A DNA stretch of 64,000 nucleotides. It comes from Geobacter sp. (GTDB taxonomy: Bacteria > Desulfobacterota > Desulfuromonadia > Geobacterales > Geobacteraceae). The stretch is from assembly GCA_016177775.1 (NCBI GenBank), contig JACOUQ010000019.1:1-64000 (forward strand), in the 5' to 3' direction. Position numbers and translations under genes: made by a program. Below, piece after piece: positions 26,913 to 35,402 of the stretch. Below the pieces are notes generated by a model, which saw nothing but the letters and a program-made list of their open reading frames with translations, made no database searches and was not told the DNA's origin. The number at the start of each line of letters is the position of its first letter. Within the stretch, counting starts at the first letter, position 1.

Positions 26913-27656
26913 ATGCGTCTCTATTTTGTGGCCCTACAATTTCTGACCATCATCCCTCTCCCTTTTTCCGTCCGCTGCGACGAGCGGGACATGGGGCGCT
27001 CCATGACGTTTTTTCCCCTCGTCGGGCTCACCCTGGGGGTGATGCTGGCGGGTGCGGACTGGCTTTTTTCGGCGCGGCTCCCGCGGGAGGTGGGGGACCT
27101 CCTGTTGATTGTGCTCCTTTCGGTCCTGACCGGGGCATTGCACCTGGACGGGCTGGCCGATGTCTGCGATGGCATTGCGGCGCGCGGCGGCCGGGAACGG
27201 TTCCTGGAGGTGATGAAGGATTCCCGCATCGGCGCTGTCGGCGTGGTGGGGCTGGTGCTGGGGCTGTTACTCAAGTACCAGGTGCTGCACTACATCCCTA
27301 TTGAATACAAGCGGCATGCCCTCTTCTTCTTTCCCATGCTTGCCCGCTTCAGTCAGGTCCAGGTGGCGGTGAACGCGGCGAGCGCCAGGGAGAAGGGGCT
27401 GGGAGTCCTTTTTGCCGCAGAGGCCGGAATGCTTCAACTTGCAGTGGCCGGCGGCTTTACTCTTGCAGCTGCCTTTCTGCTTTTCGGGGTGACGGGGGTG
27501 TATGTGGCGTTTATCCTGTATCTCCTCACCTGGGGCCTCAAGGCCTGGTTTCACAAGAGGCTCGGCGGAATCACGGGGGATGTCATTGGCTGCGTCAGCG
27601 AACTGAACGAGATTGGCTGCATGTTGATCTTATTGATATTGTTAGGAAATAAGTAG
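26913..27656 (+). CDS. cobS: Adenosylcobinamide-GDP ribazoletransferase (cobalamin synthase)
   Basis: A 247-residue polytopic membrane protein. The metal-binding CDP-alcohol-transferase-like motif HLDGLADVCDGIAARGG lies near 85-102, followed by the conserved KDSRIGAVGVVGLVL. It joins adenosylcobinamide-GDP and alpha-ribazole(-phosphate) at the membrane. The ATG at 26913 gives the family start MRLYFVALQFLTIIP; an upstream ATG would read the repeat. The ribosome site (ACGGGAAA) is weak and partly repeat-derived. Confidence 0.95.
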   Translation: MRLYFVALQFLTIIPLPFSVRCDERDMGRSMTFFPLVGLTLGVMLAGADWLFSARLPREVGDLLLIVLLSVLTGALHLDGLADVCDGIAARGGRERFLEVMKDSRIGAVGVVGLVLGLLLKYQVLHYIPIEYKRHALFFFPMLARFSQVQVAVNAASAREKGLGVLFAAEAGMLQLAVAGGFTLAAAFLLFGVTGVYVAFILYLLTWGLKAWFHKRLGGITGDVIGCVSELNEIGCMLILLILLGNK

Positions 27657-27664
27657 GGAGAACC

Positions 27665-28267
27665 ATGACACGGAAAACACGCATTTATCTCATCCGCCAC
27701 GGGGAAGTCGCGGGGGCCGGCGTCCGCAGGTATAACGGCCACAACGACGTAGCGCTTTCCCCACGGGGGGTGGAGCAGTATCATGCCCTGAAGGAGCGCT
27801 TCAATGGCACCAGGATATCCGCCTGCTACACCAGCGACCTGACCCGCTGTCGGATCGGCGCCGGAATTCTGGGGGAGCATTTGGGAGTAGCACCTGTAGT
27901 GAATAAAAACCTTCGGGAAATGTGCATCGGGACCTGGGAAGGGAAAACCTGGACGGAGTTGCAAGAGCGGTACCCGGAGGAGTGGGAAGCAAGACTTGCC
28001 GACATCGTCAACTACCGTGTGCCCGGCGGGGAGAACCTCGTCGACGTCCATGGCCGGGTGATTCCCTTTGTCAAAGAGATTGTGGCGTGTCACAGCGGCG
28101 AGGAAGTCCTCGTGGTCGCCCATGGCGGGACCAACCGGATCATCCTGCTGGACGCCATCGGCGCGCCCCTTTCCGCCCTGTTCAACATCGAGCAGACCTA
28201 CTGCTGCCTCAACATCATCGATTACTATGCGGACGGCAAGACGGTGGTGAAGCTGATGAACGGCTAA
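27665..28267 (+). CDS. cobC: Alpha-ribazole phosphatase
   Basis: A protein of 200 residues in the histidine phosphatase family with the RHGE motif at 11-14 (phosphohistidine His12) and a second catalytic His in VAHGGTNR. It removes the 5'-phosphate from alpha-ribazole phosphate or cobalamin phosphate. It starts eight bases after cobS with an AGGGAG site. Confidence 0.9.
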   Translation: MTRKTRIYLIRHGEVAGAGVRRYNGHNDVALSPRGVEQYHALKERFNGTRISACYTSDLTRCRIGAGILGEHLGVAPVVNKNLREMCIGTWEGKTWTELQERYPEEWEARLADIVNYRVPGGENLVDVHGRVIPFVKEIVACHSGEEVLVVAHGGTNRIILLDAIGAPLSALFNIEQTYCCLNIIDYYADGKTVVKLMNG

Positions 28268-28271
28268 CATC

Positions 28272-28413
28272 GCCACAGAGACACAGAGGCACGGAGACAA
28301 CACAGAGAAAGCTTTGAAGCGATAATGCAAATGCTGAAGGACGTGTAAGAACGATTTTTGGATTTTAAACCCTGTATTTCTGTTTTTTCTCCGTGCCTCC
28401 GTGGCTCTGTGGC
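28272..28413. repeat. Dispersed palindromic repeat, 'CCACAGAG' family (copy 3)
   Basis: 142 bp between cobC and cbiA. The left arm (GCCACAGAGACACAGAGGCA, then CGGAGA) pairs with the right arm (TCTCCGTGCCTCCGTGGCTC, then TGTGGC). The spacer between the arms is longer than in the other copies and unlike them, so only the ends are conserved. Confidence 0.9.
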
Positions 28414-28426
28414 ATAGGTCAAGCAC

Positions 28427-29884
28427 ATGAATTCCATCATCATTGCAGCGCCGCAGAGCGGCTCGGGGAAGACCACCGTCACACTTGGCATCATGGAATG
28501 TCTGAGACGACGCGGTCTTGCGGTTGCTCCCTTCAAGGTGGGGCCCGATTTTATCGACCCCGGCTACCATCGGCTTGTCTGCGGTCGCACCTCCATCAAC
28601 CTGGACGGGTGGATGTGCGGGGCCGATTTCGTTGTGCAGACCTTTGCCCATAATGCCCAGGATGCCGACTTCGCCGTGATCGAAGGGGTAATGGGGCTGT
28701 TCGACGGCATCGCAGGCGCTTCAGACGCAGGGAGCACGGCGGAGATCTCGAAGATTCTTGGGGCGCCGGTAATTCTCGTCGTGGACGCAAAAAGCCAGGC
28801 GCGGAGCGTGGCTGCGCTGGTCAAGGGATTCGCAGGGTTCGATCCGGATGTGCGGATTGCCGGGGTTATTTTCAATAATGTCGGGAGCGAGAACCACGAG
28901 CGCATCCTCCGGGAAGCTGTCGAGCACGGCTTGCCGGAAGTGAAGGTGCTGGGATGCCTGCCGCGCGACGAAAGGCTGCACCTTCCCTCCCGCCACCTGG
29001 GGCTGGTGACGGCGGAGGAGAACCCGCTGCCGGTGGAGTTTTTCGATCTGCTGGCGGAGGCGGTGGAGCGGCATGTGGATGTGGATGCATTCGCAAACCA
29101 CCCCCCTTTTGTAAAGGGGGGCGGGGGGGGATTTAGCATTACGAATCAAATCCCCCTCAATCCCCCTTTGTCAAAGGGGGAGGTTTCCAGCACGATCCGC
29201 ATCGCCGTTGCCCGCGATGCCGCCTTCTGCTTCGTCTACGAAGACAATCTACGGCTCCTGCGCGAGGCGGGGGCCGAGATCGTCGAGTTCTCCCCGCTGA
29301 CCGATGAAAAGCTGCCGGCCGGGATTTCCGGCATCTATCTGCCGGGCGGCTACCCGGAGCTGTTTGCCGACGCCCTGGCGGCAAATTCAGCGATGAAAAA
29401 AGCGGTTCGGGATGCGATAGAAGCCGGGATGCCGGTTTATGCGGAGTGCGGCGGGTTCATCTATTTGACAGAAGGGGTAACGAACCCACCACCCCCCAGC
29501 CCCCTCCTGAATCAGGAGGGGGTGTCCGATAGGGCGAGGGTGGTGCAATTCGCCGGCATCTTCCCGGTTACCACCCGGATGCTCCCCCGTCGCAAGGCAC
29601 TTGGCTATCGGGAGGTGGAACTGACCGCTGACTCGATTCTCGGCCCTGCCGGGACAGTCGCACGGGGCCACGAGTTCCACTATTCGGAGATGGGGGAGAT
29701 GCCCGCTTCGGTCGAGCGGCTTTACCGGGTCAGCAAGCATGGTCAGGAATTGGGGATGGAGGGGTATCGCCACAAAAACTGCCTTGCATCCTACGTCCAT
29801 CTCCACTTCGGGAGCAACCTGGAGATTGCGCGGGCATTCATTGATAGTTGCAGGAATTACGATAAAAGGAGTCTTGATAGATGA
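28427..29884 (+). CDS. cbiA: Cobyrinate a,c-diamide synthase with two repeat-derived insertions
   Basis: A protein of 485 residues. The N-terminal ATP-binding domain has the P-loop QSGSGKTTV (about 6-14) and GLFDGIAG; the C-terminal type-1 glutamine amidotransferase domain has the nucleophile Cys in [10 protein letters not shown]. It amidates the a and c side chains of cobyrinate. Two dispersed repeats are read in frame: one adds about 29 residues (with NHPPFVKGG and NPPLSKGE) at the junction of the two domains, and one adds about 13 ([12 protein letters not shown]) after the Cys motif. This makes it longer than usual (about 455). The second lies in the amidotransferase domain near the active site, so activity should not be assumed. 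The stop overlaps bzaF (ATGA). Confidence 0.93.
   Translation: MNSIIIAAPQSGSGKTTVTLGIMECLRRRGLAVAPFKVGPDFIDPGYHRLVCGRTSINLDGWMCGADFVVQTFAHNAQDADFAVIEGVMGLFDGIAGASDAGSTAEISKILGAPVILVVDAKSQARSVAALVKGFAGFDPDVRIAGVIFNNVGSENHERILREAVEHGLPEVKVLGCLPRDERLHLPSRHLGLVTAEENPLPVEFFDLLAEAVERHVDVDAFANHPPFVKGGGGGFSITNQIPLNPPLSKGEVSSTIRIAVARDAAFCFVYEDNLRLLREAGAEIVEFSPLTDEKLPAGISGIYLPGGYPELFADALAANSAMKKAVRDAIEAGMPVYAECGGFIYLTEGVTNPPPPSPLLNQEGVSDRARVVQFAGIFPVTTRMLPRRKALGYREVELTADSILGPAGTVARGHEFHYSEMGEMPASVERLYRVSKHGQELGMEGYRHKNCLASYVHLHFGSNLEIARAFIDSCRNYDKRSLDR
29096..29184. repeat. Dispersed repeat, 'CCCCCTTT' family, inside cbiA
   Basis: Two hairpins in tandem: CCCCCCTTTT/GTAAAGGGGGG at 29101-29121 and TCCCCCTTTG/CAAAGGGGGA at 29161-29181, with a pairing between GGGGGGGATT and AATCCCCC between them. 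It is translated in frame and its length keeps the frame open. Confidence 0.85.
29484..29524. repeat. Short palindromic repeat inside cbiA
   Basis: CCCCTCCTGA (29501-29510) and TCAGGAGGGG (29512-29521) form a perfect stem with a one-base loop, preceded by a C-rich ACCCACCACCCCCCAG. It is read in frame as [12 protein letters not shown]. Confidence 0.75.
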
Positions 29885-31191
29885 AAACCCAGATCGAATA
29901 CGCCCGCGAAGGGATACTCACTCCCCAGATGGCCGCCGTGGCCGAGCAGGAAAACGTATCATCAGGCTATGTCCGCCGGATGGTGGCAGAGGGGAAGATC
30001 GTCATCCCCTGGAACCATAACCGCAAGCCGGCCAGAATCGCGGGCATAGGAAAAGGGCTGCGCACCAAGGTGAACGCCTCCATCGGCACCTCCTCCGACA
30101 TCATCGACTATGCCGCCGAGGTGCGGAAAGCCCATGCGGCCCAGGAGTCCGGGGCAGACACACTGATGGAGCTCTCCGTCGGCGGGGACCTGGACCGGGT
30201 GCGGCGCGAGGTGATCGCCGCGGTCGATCTTCCGGTGGGTAACGTCCCCCTCTATCAGGCGTTCTGCGAGGCGGCCCGCAAGTATGGCGACCCGAACAAG
30301 CTGGACGAGGAGATGCTGTTCGAGTTGATCGAGCGGCAGTGCGAGGACGGCATGGCTTTCATGGCGGTCCATTGCGGCATCAACCTTTACACCATCGAGC
30401 GGTTGAGGAAGCAGGGGTACCGTTACGGCGGGCTGGTCTCCAAGGGTGGGGTCTCCATGGTGGCCTGGATGCTGGCCAATGGCCGCGAAAACCCGCTGTA
30501 CGAGAAATTCGACCGGGTGGTTTCCATCCTCAAGAAGTATGATACCGTGCTGTCGCTGGGGAATGGTCTGCGGGCAGGCGCGATCCACGACTCCTCGGAC
30601 CGGGCCCAGATCCAGGAGCTCCTCATCAACTGCGAGCTGGCGGAGATCGGCCGGGAGATGGGTTGCCAAATGCTGGTGGAAGGTCCCGGCCATGTGCCGC
30701 TGGACGAGATAGAGGGGAACATTCAGCTCCAGAAGCGGATGAGCGGCGGTGCGCCGTACTATATGCTCGGCCCCATCGCCACCGACGTGGCCCCCGGCTT
30801 CGACCACATCACCGCCGCCATCGGCGCGGCCCAGTCGAGCCGCTACGGCGCGGACCTCATCTGTTACATCACACCGGCTGAGCATCTTGCCCTCCCCAAC
30901 GATGAGGACGTCCGCCAGGGGGTGAAGGCCGCCAAGATCGCCGCCTACATCGGCGACATGAACAAGTACCCGGAAAAGGGACGGGAGCGTGACAAGGAGA
31001 TGTCCAAGGCCCGCCGCGACCTTGATTGGCAGAAACAATTCGATCTCGCGCTCTATCCCGAGGACGCCCGGGCGATCCGCGCCAGCAGAACGCCCGAAGA
31101 TGAACAGACTTGCACCATGTGCGGCGATTTCTGCGCGTCGCGGGGGGCGGGGAAACTGTTTGCCGGGGATTTGAAAGGGGATAAGATTTAA
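29881..31191 (+). CDS. bzaF: 5-hydroxybenzimidazole synthase BzaF (ThiC paralogue)
   Basis: A protein of 436 residues of the ThiC family of radical-SAM enzymes. It has the N-terminal [42 protein letters not shown] and a C-terminal cluster motif with Cys411, Cys414 and Cys418 (CTMCGDFC). The spacing is Cx2Cx3C, one residue shorter than the Cx2Cx4C of typical ThiC. ThiC makes the thiamine pyrimidine from aminoimidazole ribotide, and the paralogue BzaF converts the same substrate to 5-hydroxybenzimidazole, a cobamide lower ligand. Its location between cbiA and cbiM, with no thiamine genes nearby, points to BzaF. ThiC cannot be fully excluded by eye. Confidence 0.85.
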   Translation: MKTQIEYAREGILTPQMAAVAEQENVSSGYVRRMVAEGKIVIPWNHNRKPARIAGIGKGLRTKVNASIGTSSDIIDYAAEVRKAHAAQESGADTLMELSVGGDLDRVRREVIAAVDLPVGNVPLYQAFCEAARKYGDPNKLDEEMLFELIERQCEDGMAFMAVHCGINLYTIERLRKQGYRYGGLVSKGGVSMVAWMLANGRENPLYEKFDRVVSILKKYDTVLSLGNGLRAGAIHDSSDRAQIQELLINCELAEIGREMGCQMLVEGPGHVPLDEIEGNIQLQKRMSGGAPYYMLGPIATDVAPGFDHITAAIGAAQSSRYGADLICYITPAEHLALPNDEDVRQGVKAAKIAAYIGDMNKYPEKGRERDKEMSKARRDLDWQKQFDLALYPEDARAIRASRTPEDEQTCTMCGDFCASRGAGKLFAGDLKGDKI

Positions 31192-31198
31192 CCGCAGA

Positions 31199-31282
31199 TG
31201 TAGGTTGGGCAAAGCGAAGCGTGCCCAACGATTATGGCGGTGATGTTGGGCACGGCAAAAAGCCGCCTTTGCCCAACCTACA
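31199..31282. repeat. Dispersed palindromic repeat, 'GTAGGTTGGGC' family
   Basis: 84 bp with arms TGTAGGTTGGGCAAAG on the left and CTTTGCCCAACCTACA on the right (nearly perfect), and an inner pair GTGCCCAAC/GTTGGGCAC. It lies between bzaF and cbiM. Confidence 0.9.
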
Positions 31283-31310
31283 TGACTACACGTCCAGCAC
31301 CATGGAAGAC

Positions 31311-31340
31311 GGTGGGTTACAGCTAACGCTTAACCCACCC
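31311..31340. repeat. Short palindrome, 'GGTGGGTTA' family
   Basis: GGTGGGTTA (31311-31319) and TAACCCACC (31331-31339) form a nine-base stem in the cbiM leader. It lies right after the larger repeat, with only 28 bases between. Confidence 0.75.
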
Positions 31341-31400
31341 TACGTTATAATCCGCCGTTATCCGATTTTATGGGTCCCATTTAAAGATATTGAGGTTTTC

Positions 31401-32135
31401 ATGCAAAAAATTATCACCACAATCATCCTCTTGGCCGTTGCCACCCCGGCCCACGCCATGCACATCTCCGAGGGGATACTCCCCTTCAACTGGGCGGCGC
31501 TCTGGTTCGCGGTGGCGGTGCCGTTTGTGGCGCTGGGGGTGAAGCGCCTGAACGCCCTGGCGAAAGATGACCTCTCATTCAAGCCGCTTGTAGGTCTGAT
31601 GGCGGCGGTAGTCTTTATCATCTCCTGCATGCCGGTGCCGGTTCCCACCGCCGGCACCTGCTCCCATCCCTGTGGTACCGGTGTTGCGGCGATCCTGGTC
31701 GGCCCGTTCGTCAGCATCCTCATCACCGCGGTGGCGCTCCTCATCCAGGCTCTCTTCCTCTCCCACGGCGGGCTCACTACCTGGGGGGCCGACATCGTCT
31801 CCATGGGGGTGGTAGGCTCCTTCGCCGGGTGGTTTGCCTTTCGCGGCCTGCGCATGGCCGGTGCGAGCCTGGGGGTGGCGGGTTTCGCGGCAGGACTCAT
31901 GACCGACTGGGCCACATATTTCACCACCTCGGTAGAGCTTGCTTCCGGCATCCGTGGGGATGCGCCTTTCTGGCCGCTCTTCTGGAAGATACTTATCGCC
32001 TTCATCCCGACCCAGCTTCCGCTCGGCATCCTTGAAGGGGCCATGACCGCCGGTATGGTGGTACTACTGTACAAAAAGCGGCCTGATCTTCTTGTCAAGA
32101 TGAGAGTGCTGAAGGCTGAGGAGGTGGCGGCATGA
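31401..32135 (+). CDS. cbiM: Cobalt ECF transporter substrate-specific subunit CbiM
   Basis: A protein of 244 residues. A cleavable leader (1-19, ending AHA) is followed by MHISEG, so cleavage leaves the Met-His N-terminus whose His binds Co2+. Membrane spans and the conserved VPTAGTCSHPCGTG and LSHGGLTTWGADIVSMG follow. It takes up cobalt with CbiN, CbiQ and CbiO. The ATG at 31401 has a TTGAGG site; longer frames would read the upstream repeats. Confidence 0.95.
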   Translation: MQKIITTIILLAVATPAHAMHISEGILPFNWAALWFAVAVPFVALGVKRLNALAKDDLSFKPLVGLMAAVVFIISCMPVPVPTAGTCSHPCGTGVAAILVGPFVSILITAVALLIQALFLSHGGLTTWGADIVSMGVVGSFAGWFAFRGLRMAGASLGVAGFAAGLMTDWATYFTTSVELASGIRGDAPFWPLFWKILIAFIPTQLPLGILEGAMTAGMVVLLYKKRPDLLVKMRVLKAEEVAA

Positions 32136-32476
32136 AGATCATTGGCAAAAGGCAAAAGGCAAAAGGCAATAGGCTGATTAATGGATTTTTTTGCGCAAGT
32201 CTTGCTTTGGGCTCCCTTTTGCCCATTGCCCATTGCCTGTTGCCTCAGACCGCCTACGGCGCATGGACCGGCGTTGACGAGTCTGTTGTGGAAAAATACG
32301 CCAAGGAGCATGGCCGGGAGGCACGGACTCCCTTCATAAATACAGACCAGGGGGACCTTCTCCTGTTCGTCTTCCTGCTTGCCGGTGCCGTGGGCGGGTT
32401 TGGGGCAGGTTATTCCTGGCGGATGCTCATTGTTGAAAAAGCTCCCAAAGAGTCGGCACAAAAGAGCAAAGCTTGA
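32132..32476 (+). CDS. cbiN: Cobalt ECF transporter auxiliary subunit CbiN
   Basis: A small membrane protein of 114 residues overlapping cbiM by four bases. The conserved part is INTDQGDLLLFVFLLAGAVGGF with one transmembrane helix (about 76-97). The first 40 residues, which form a signal-peptide-like segment ending TAYGA, are encoded almost entirely by a dispersed palindromic repeat (32142-32245). CbiN helps metal insertion into CbiM. The family normally has an N-terminal transmembrane or signal segment, so the repeat appears to have replaced it. Confidence 0.88.
   Translation: MKIIGKRQKAKGNRLINGFFCASLALGSLLPIAHCLLPQTAYGAWTGVDESVVEKYAKEHGREARTPFINTDQGDLLLFVFLLAGAVGGFGAGYSWRMLIVEKAPKESAQKSKA
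32142..32245. repeat. Dispersed palindromic repeat, 'GGCAATGGGC' family, encoding the CbiN N-terminus
   Basis: The left arm is TTGGCAAAAGGCAAAAGGCA, with a third unit; the right arm is TTTTGCCCATTGCCCATTGC, then CTGTTGCC. It is read as KRQKAKGN and then LLPIAHCLLP. The right arm peptide resembles VLPFAFCPLP from the copy in cbiD, in the same frame. Confidence 0.88.
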
Positions 32477-32495
32477 TTTTCGTGTAAAAGGATCA

Positions 32496-33251
32496 ATGGC
32501 AATGAGATTAAACACCCAATATGGCCATTCCCATCCCCTCACAGCCCTCGACCCGCGGGTGAAGCTCCTCTCGGCGCTGGCGCTGCTGGTGATGGTGATA
32601 AGCTCCAGGGGGTTCGCCTTTCCCCTCTTGGTGGCCGGGCTCTCCCTGGCGCTTTGTCTCGGCATGGGGGTGCCGCTGCGGGTGATCGCGGTCCGGTTTG
32701 CCGAGCCGCACTTCATCGCGTTCATGGTGGTGTTCCTCAAGCTCTTTTTCAGCGGGCATGTGCCGCTCTTTTCGTTCTCCCTTTTCGGTCTCGACCTCAT
32801 CGGCCACCGGGACGGCCTACTGGAGGGGCTGCTCATCGCCAGCCGCATCGCCGGGGCGGTCTCGGCCATGGCGCTTCTCGGCTTTGCAACATCCTTCACC
32901 GAGCTAATGGCGGCGCTGGCCTGGTTGAAGGTGCCGCGGGGCTTCATCGAAGTGGCGCTCTTCGCCTGGCGCTATCTGTTCGTCCTGTTCGACGACGCCC
33001 AGGTGATCTACTGCACACAGAAGAACCGCCTTGGTTACGTTGGATACAGGCGCGGCTTGCGCTCGTTCGGCACCCTCGCCGGCGCCCTCATCATCAAGGC
33101 ATTCGACAGCAGCCAGAGTATCACCACCGCCATGGTGCAGCGTGGCTACGATGGCACCATGCCGCTTTTGAAGCACAAGCCGTTCAGGGGAGCGGAAGTC
33201 GCTCTGTCGATGACGTTCATCTTCTGCATGGGAGTGATATGGAATATCTGA
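32496..33251 (+). CDS. cbiQ: Cobalt ECF transporter transmembrane subunit CbiQ
   Basis: A polytopic protein of 251 residues. It has the conserved N-terminal LDPRVKLLSAL, several membrane spans and a C-terminal coupling region (GTLAGALIIKAFDSSQSITTAMVQRGYDG, with the two short Ala/Arg-rich helices that dock on CbiO). The ATG at 32496 has an AAAGGAT site; an ATG at 32502 is possible. Confidence 0.95.
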   Translation: MAMRLNTQYGHSHPLTALDPRVKLLSALALLVMVISSRGFAFPLLVAGLSLALCLGMGVPLRVIAVRFAEPHFIAFMVVFLKLFFSGHVPLFSFSLFGLDLIGHRDGLLEGLLIASRIAGAVSAMALLGFATSFTELMAALAWLKVPRGFIEVALFAWRYLFVLFDDAQVIYCTQKNRLGYVGYRRGLRSFGTLAGALIIKAFDSSQSITTAMVQRGYDGTMPLLKHKPFRGAEVALSMTFIFCMGVIWNI

Positions 33252-33340
33252 AATAATTTTTGATCCACTGAAAACGAGCAAAAGAACGATAGAACGGTTC
33301 CCTTGCTTCGGACCTAATGGATTCTTTATGGAGAAATATT

Positions 33341-34195
33341 GTGGTTGATTCGATAAAGCTATCCATTGACTTGGATACCTTCAAATACCCCGACGGCACT
33401 GCGGCACTTTCAAACATCCGCCTGGACGTGGCAACGGGTGAATTCACCGGCATCCTCGGCGCCAACGGCTCGGGCAAGACGACCCTGCTCAAGATCATGG
33501 ACGGCTTGATCAAGGATTACGCCGGAAAGGTCCTTCTGGACGGGGAGGATGTCAAAAAACTCCACCCTCGCGACATCTACCGCAAGATGGGGCTGGTCTT
33601 CCAGAACCCGGACGACCAGTTGTTCGCTCACACGGTATTCGAGGATGTCGCATTCGGCCCCCGCAACATGGGGTTCGCAGAGGACGAGGTGAAACGGCTC
33701 GTTGAGAACGCCCTCGCCAACGTTGAGATGGCGGAGTACGGCGGGAAGGGGATCCACAACCTGAGCTATGGCCAGAAGAAGAGGATCTGCATAGCAGGGC
33801 TCCTGGCCATGGGACATGAAGTTCTGCTCCTGGACGAGCCGACCGCCGGCCTCGATCCGATGGGAGAGTACCGGATGATGGACCTCCTGATGCGCCTCAA
33901 CAGGGAGGAGGGGGTGACTATCGTAATGGCCACCCACAGCGTCGATCTGGTGCCGCTTTTCCTCAACCGGCTCCACATTCTGAGCCGCGGGCGCCTCGTG
34001 CGTGGCGGCACTCCGGAGGAAGTCTTCACCGCACCGGCGGAGATGGAAAACGTCAAGCTCCGTCTACCTCACATAGCCGAGCTGATTCATAGGCTGAAGC
34101 ATGATGACGGCATGCCGTTCGGACGTGTGCCGCTCACCATTGGCGAGGCGCGGCGGGATATCGTCGAAATGATGCAAAAAAGGAGCTTTGAATGA
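33341..34195 (+). CDS. cbiO: Cobalt ECF transporter ATPase CbiO
   Basis: A protein of 284 residues with Walker A GANGSGKTT, Q-loop FQNPDDQLF, signature LSYGQKKR, Walker B LLLDEPTAGLD and the switch His in ATHSVD. It powers cobalt uptake. The GTG at 33341 is preferred because GGAG lies seven bases before it; an ATG at 33317 would add eight residues. It overlaps cbiX by four bases (ATGA). Confidence 0.95.
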   Translation: MVDSIKLSIDLDTFKYPDGTAALSNIRLDVATGEFTGILGANGSGKTTLLKIMDGLIKDYAGKVLLDGEDVKKLHPRDIYRKMGLVFQNPDDQLFAHTVFEDVAFGPRNMGFAEDEVKRLVENALANVEMAEYGGKGIHNLSYGQKKRICIAGLLAMGHEVLLLDEPTAGLDPMGEYRMMDLLMRLNREEGVTIVMATHSVDLVPLFLNRLHILSRGRLVRGGTPEEVFTAPAEMENVKLRLPHIAELIHRLKHDDGMPFGRVPLTIGEARRDIVEMMQKRSFE

Positions 34196-34575
34196 AAACA
34201 GCAATTCTGTTGATGGCCCACGGCAGCCGGATCTCCGAGGCCAACGATGCAGCCCGTGAAATCGCCGGGATGGTAAAAGAGATGACCGGCTACGATATCG
34301 TCGAGGTGTCGTTCCGGGAGCAGCACCAGCCCAACATCCAGAAGGGGATCGACGCCTGCGTGGCCCAGGGGGCCGAACAGATCGTTCTCATACCGTATTT
34401 CCTCTTCATCGGCGCCCATGTTCTGGAAGACCTCCCTGAGGAGCTCACGGCAGCAAAAAAAAGGTATCCAAACGTGAAATTCGCCATGGGCAAGCCCCTG
34501 GGAGCTCACCGCAAGCTCGCCGAGATAGTTGTGGAACGGATAGGTGAACTGGTTGCCGCCACGGGGTGGCACTGA
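34192..34575 (+). CDS. cbiX: Sirohydrochlorin cobaltochelatase CbiX, short form
   Basis: A protein of 127 residues, the size of the homodimeric small CbiX. The metal-site His in LLMAHGSR (about residue 10) and a second in FIGAHVLEDLP are present. It inserts Co2+ into sirohydrochlorin, the first committed step of the anaerobic pathway. It is tightly packed between cbiO and cbiC, linking cobalt uptake to insertion. Confidence 0.94.
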   Translation: MKTAILLMAHGSRISEANDAAREIAGMVKEMTGYDIVEVSFREQHQPNIQKGIDACVAQGAEQIVLIPYFLFIGAHVLEDLPEELTAAKKRYPNVKFAMGKPLGAHRKLAEIVVERIGELVAATGWH

Positions 34576-35216
34576 TGTCGGTCCATCTGCGCCCCGAGGA
34601 GATCGAGGCGGAGTCGTTCCGGATCATCGATGCCGAGGCGGGCGGGCACCCGTGGTCTTCTGCGGAGTGGCCTGTGGTGCGGCGGGTGGTGCATACCAGT
34701 GCGGATTTTGAATACGTTCGGTCCATGGTATTTTCGCCAGATGTTGTTAATCGTGCAATCGATGCAATCCGCAAAGGGCGCGGCATTGTAACCGACACGC
34801 AGATGGCCATGGCCGGGGTCAGCAAGCCCCGTCTGGCGCGCTTCGGTTGTCCGTTGTCCTGTTTCGTGTCAGATCCGCAGGTGGCGGTCGCAGCAAAGGA
34901 GCAGGGAATTACCCGTTCCATCCTCGCCATGCGCAAGGGTGGCGCTGATTCAGGAAACGGCATCTTCGTCATCGGCAACGCGCCCACAGCTCTGTTTGAG
35001 CTTCTGAGGCTCATTCGGGAGGAGGGAGCCAGGCCGGATATGATCGTGGGGTTGCCGGTCGGCTTTGTAGGTGCAGCGGAGAGCAAAGAGGAGCTTTTGC
35101 GACTGGCGCCGGAATACGGCATCTCTTTCATCACTAACCGGGGCCGCAAGGGTGGGTCCAACGTGGCGGCGGCGGTGGTTAATGCCTTGCTGATTCTGGC
35201 TGAACAGGGTGATTGA
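34575..35216 (+). CDS. cbiC: Cobalt-precorrin-8 methylmutase
   Basis: A protein of 213 residues with the hallmark RVVHTSADFEY (catalytic His near 42) and GLPVGFVGAAESKEEL. It moves the C11 methyl group to C12 to give cobyrinate. The start overlaps the cbiX stop (TGATG). Confidence 0.96.
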   Translation: MSVHLRPEEIEAESFRIIDAEAGGHPWSSAEWPVVRRVVHTSADFEYVRSMVFSPDVVNRAIDAIRKGRGIVTDTQMAMAGVSKPRLARFGCPLSCFVSDPQVAVAAKEQGITRSILAMRKGGADSGNGIFVIGNAPTALFELLRLIREEGARPDMIVGLPVGFVGAAESKEELLRLAPEYGISFITNRGRKGGSNVAAAVVNALLILAEQGD

Positions 35217-35266
35217 CCATTTTAAAAAACTTTTGCTCTCGCCCGCGCGCTATGCTCGCTAGAGCC

Positions 35267-35330
35267 CGCAGAGAACACAGAGAAAACCTTTTTTGGTTTG
35301 TTTTCCTCTGCGACCTTTGCGTGCTCTGCG
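35267..35330. repeat. Dispersed palindromic repeat, diverged 'CCACAGAG' family (copy 4)
   Basis: Arms CGCAGAGAACACAGAGAAAA on the left and GTTTTCCTCTGCGACCTTTG, then CGTGCTCTGCG, on the right. It lies after cbiC. A separate GCTCTCGC/GCTAGAGC hairpin is just upstream (35235-35265). Confidence 0.75.
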
Positions 35331-35402
35331 AGAGATAAGGTTTTTCTTCAAGAATTTAAAACTGCTTTTTCTGTTTATTATATCCATTTTCAGAGGTGTT
35401 CC

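Noticed and set aside
12916-28413. Repeat elements considered as insertion sequences or CRISPR repeats
   Set aside because: There is no transposase and no regular spacer array. The units are single palindromes of different families, so neither type fits.
29881-31191. Annotation as the thiamine gene thiC
   Set aside because: No thiamine genes are nearby, it is inside a cobalamin operon and the Cys motif spacing differs; BzaF fits better.
31221-31400. Longer CbiM starting at the ATG at 31221
   Set aside because: The extra 60 residues would come from repeat DNA. The ATG at 31401 gives the expected leader ending AHA before MHISEG.
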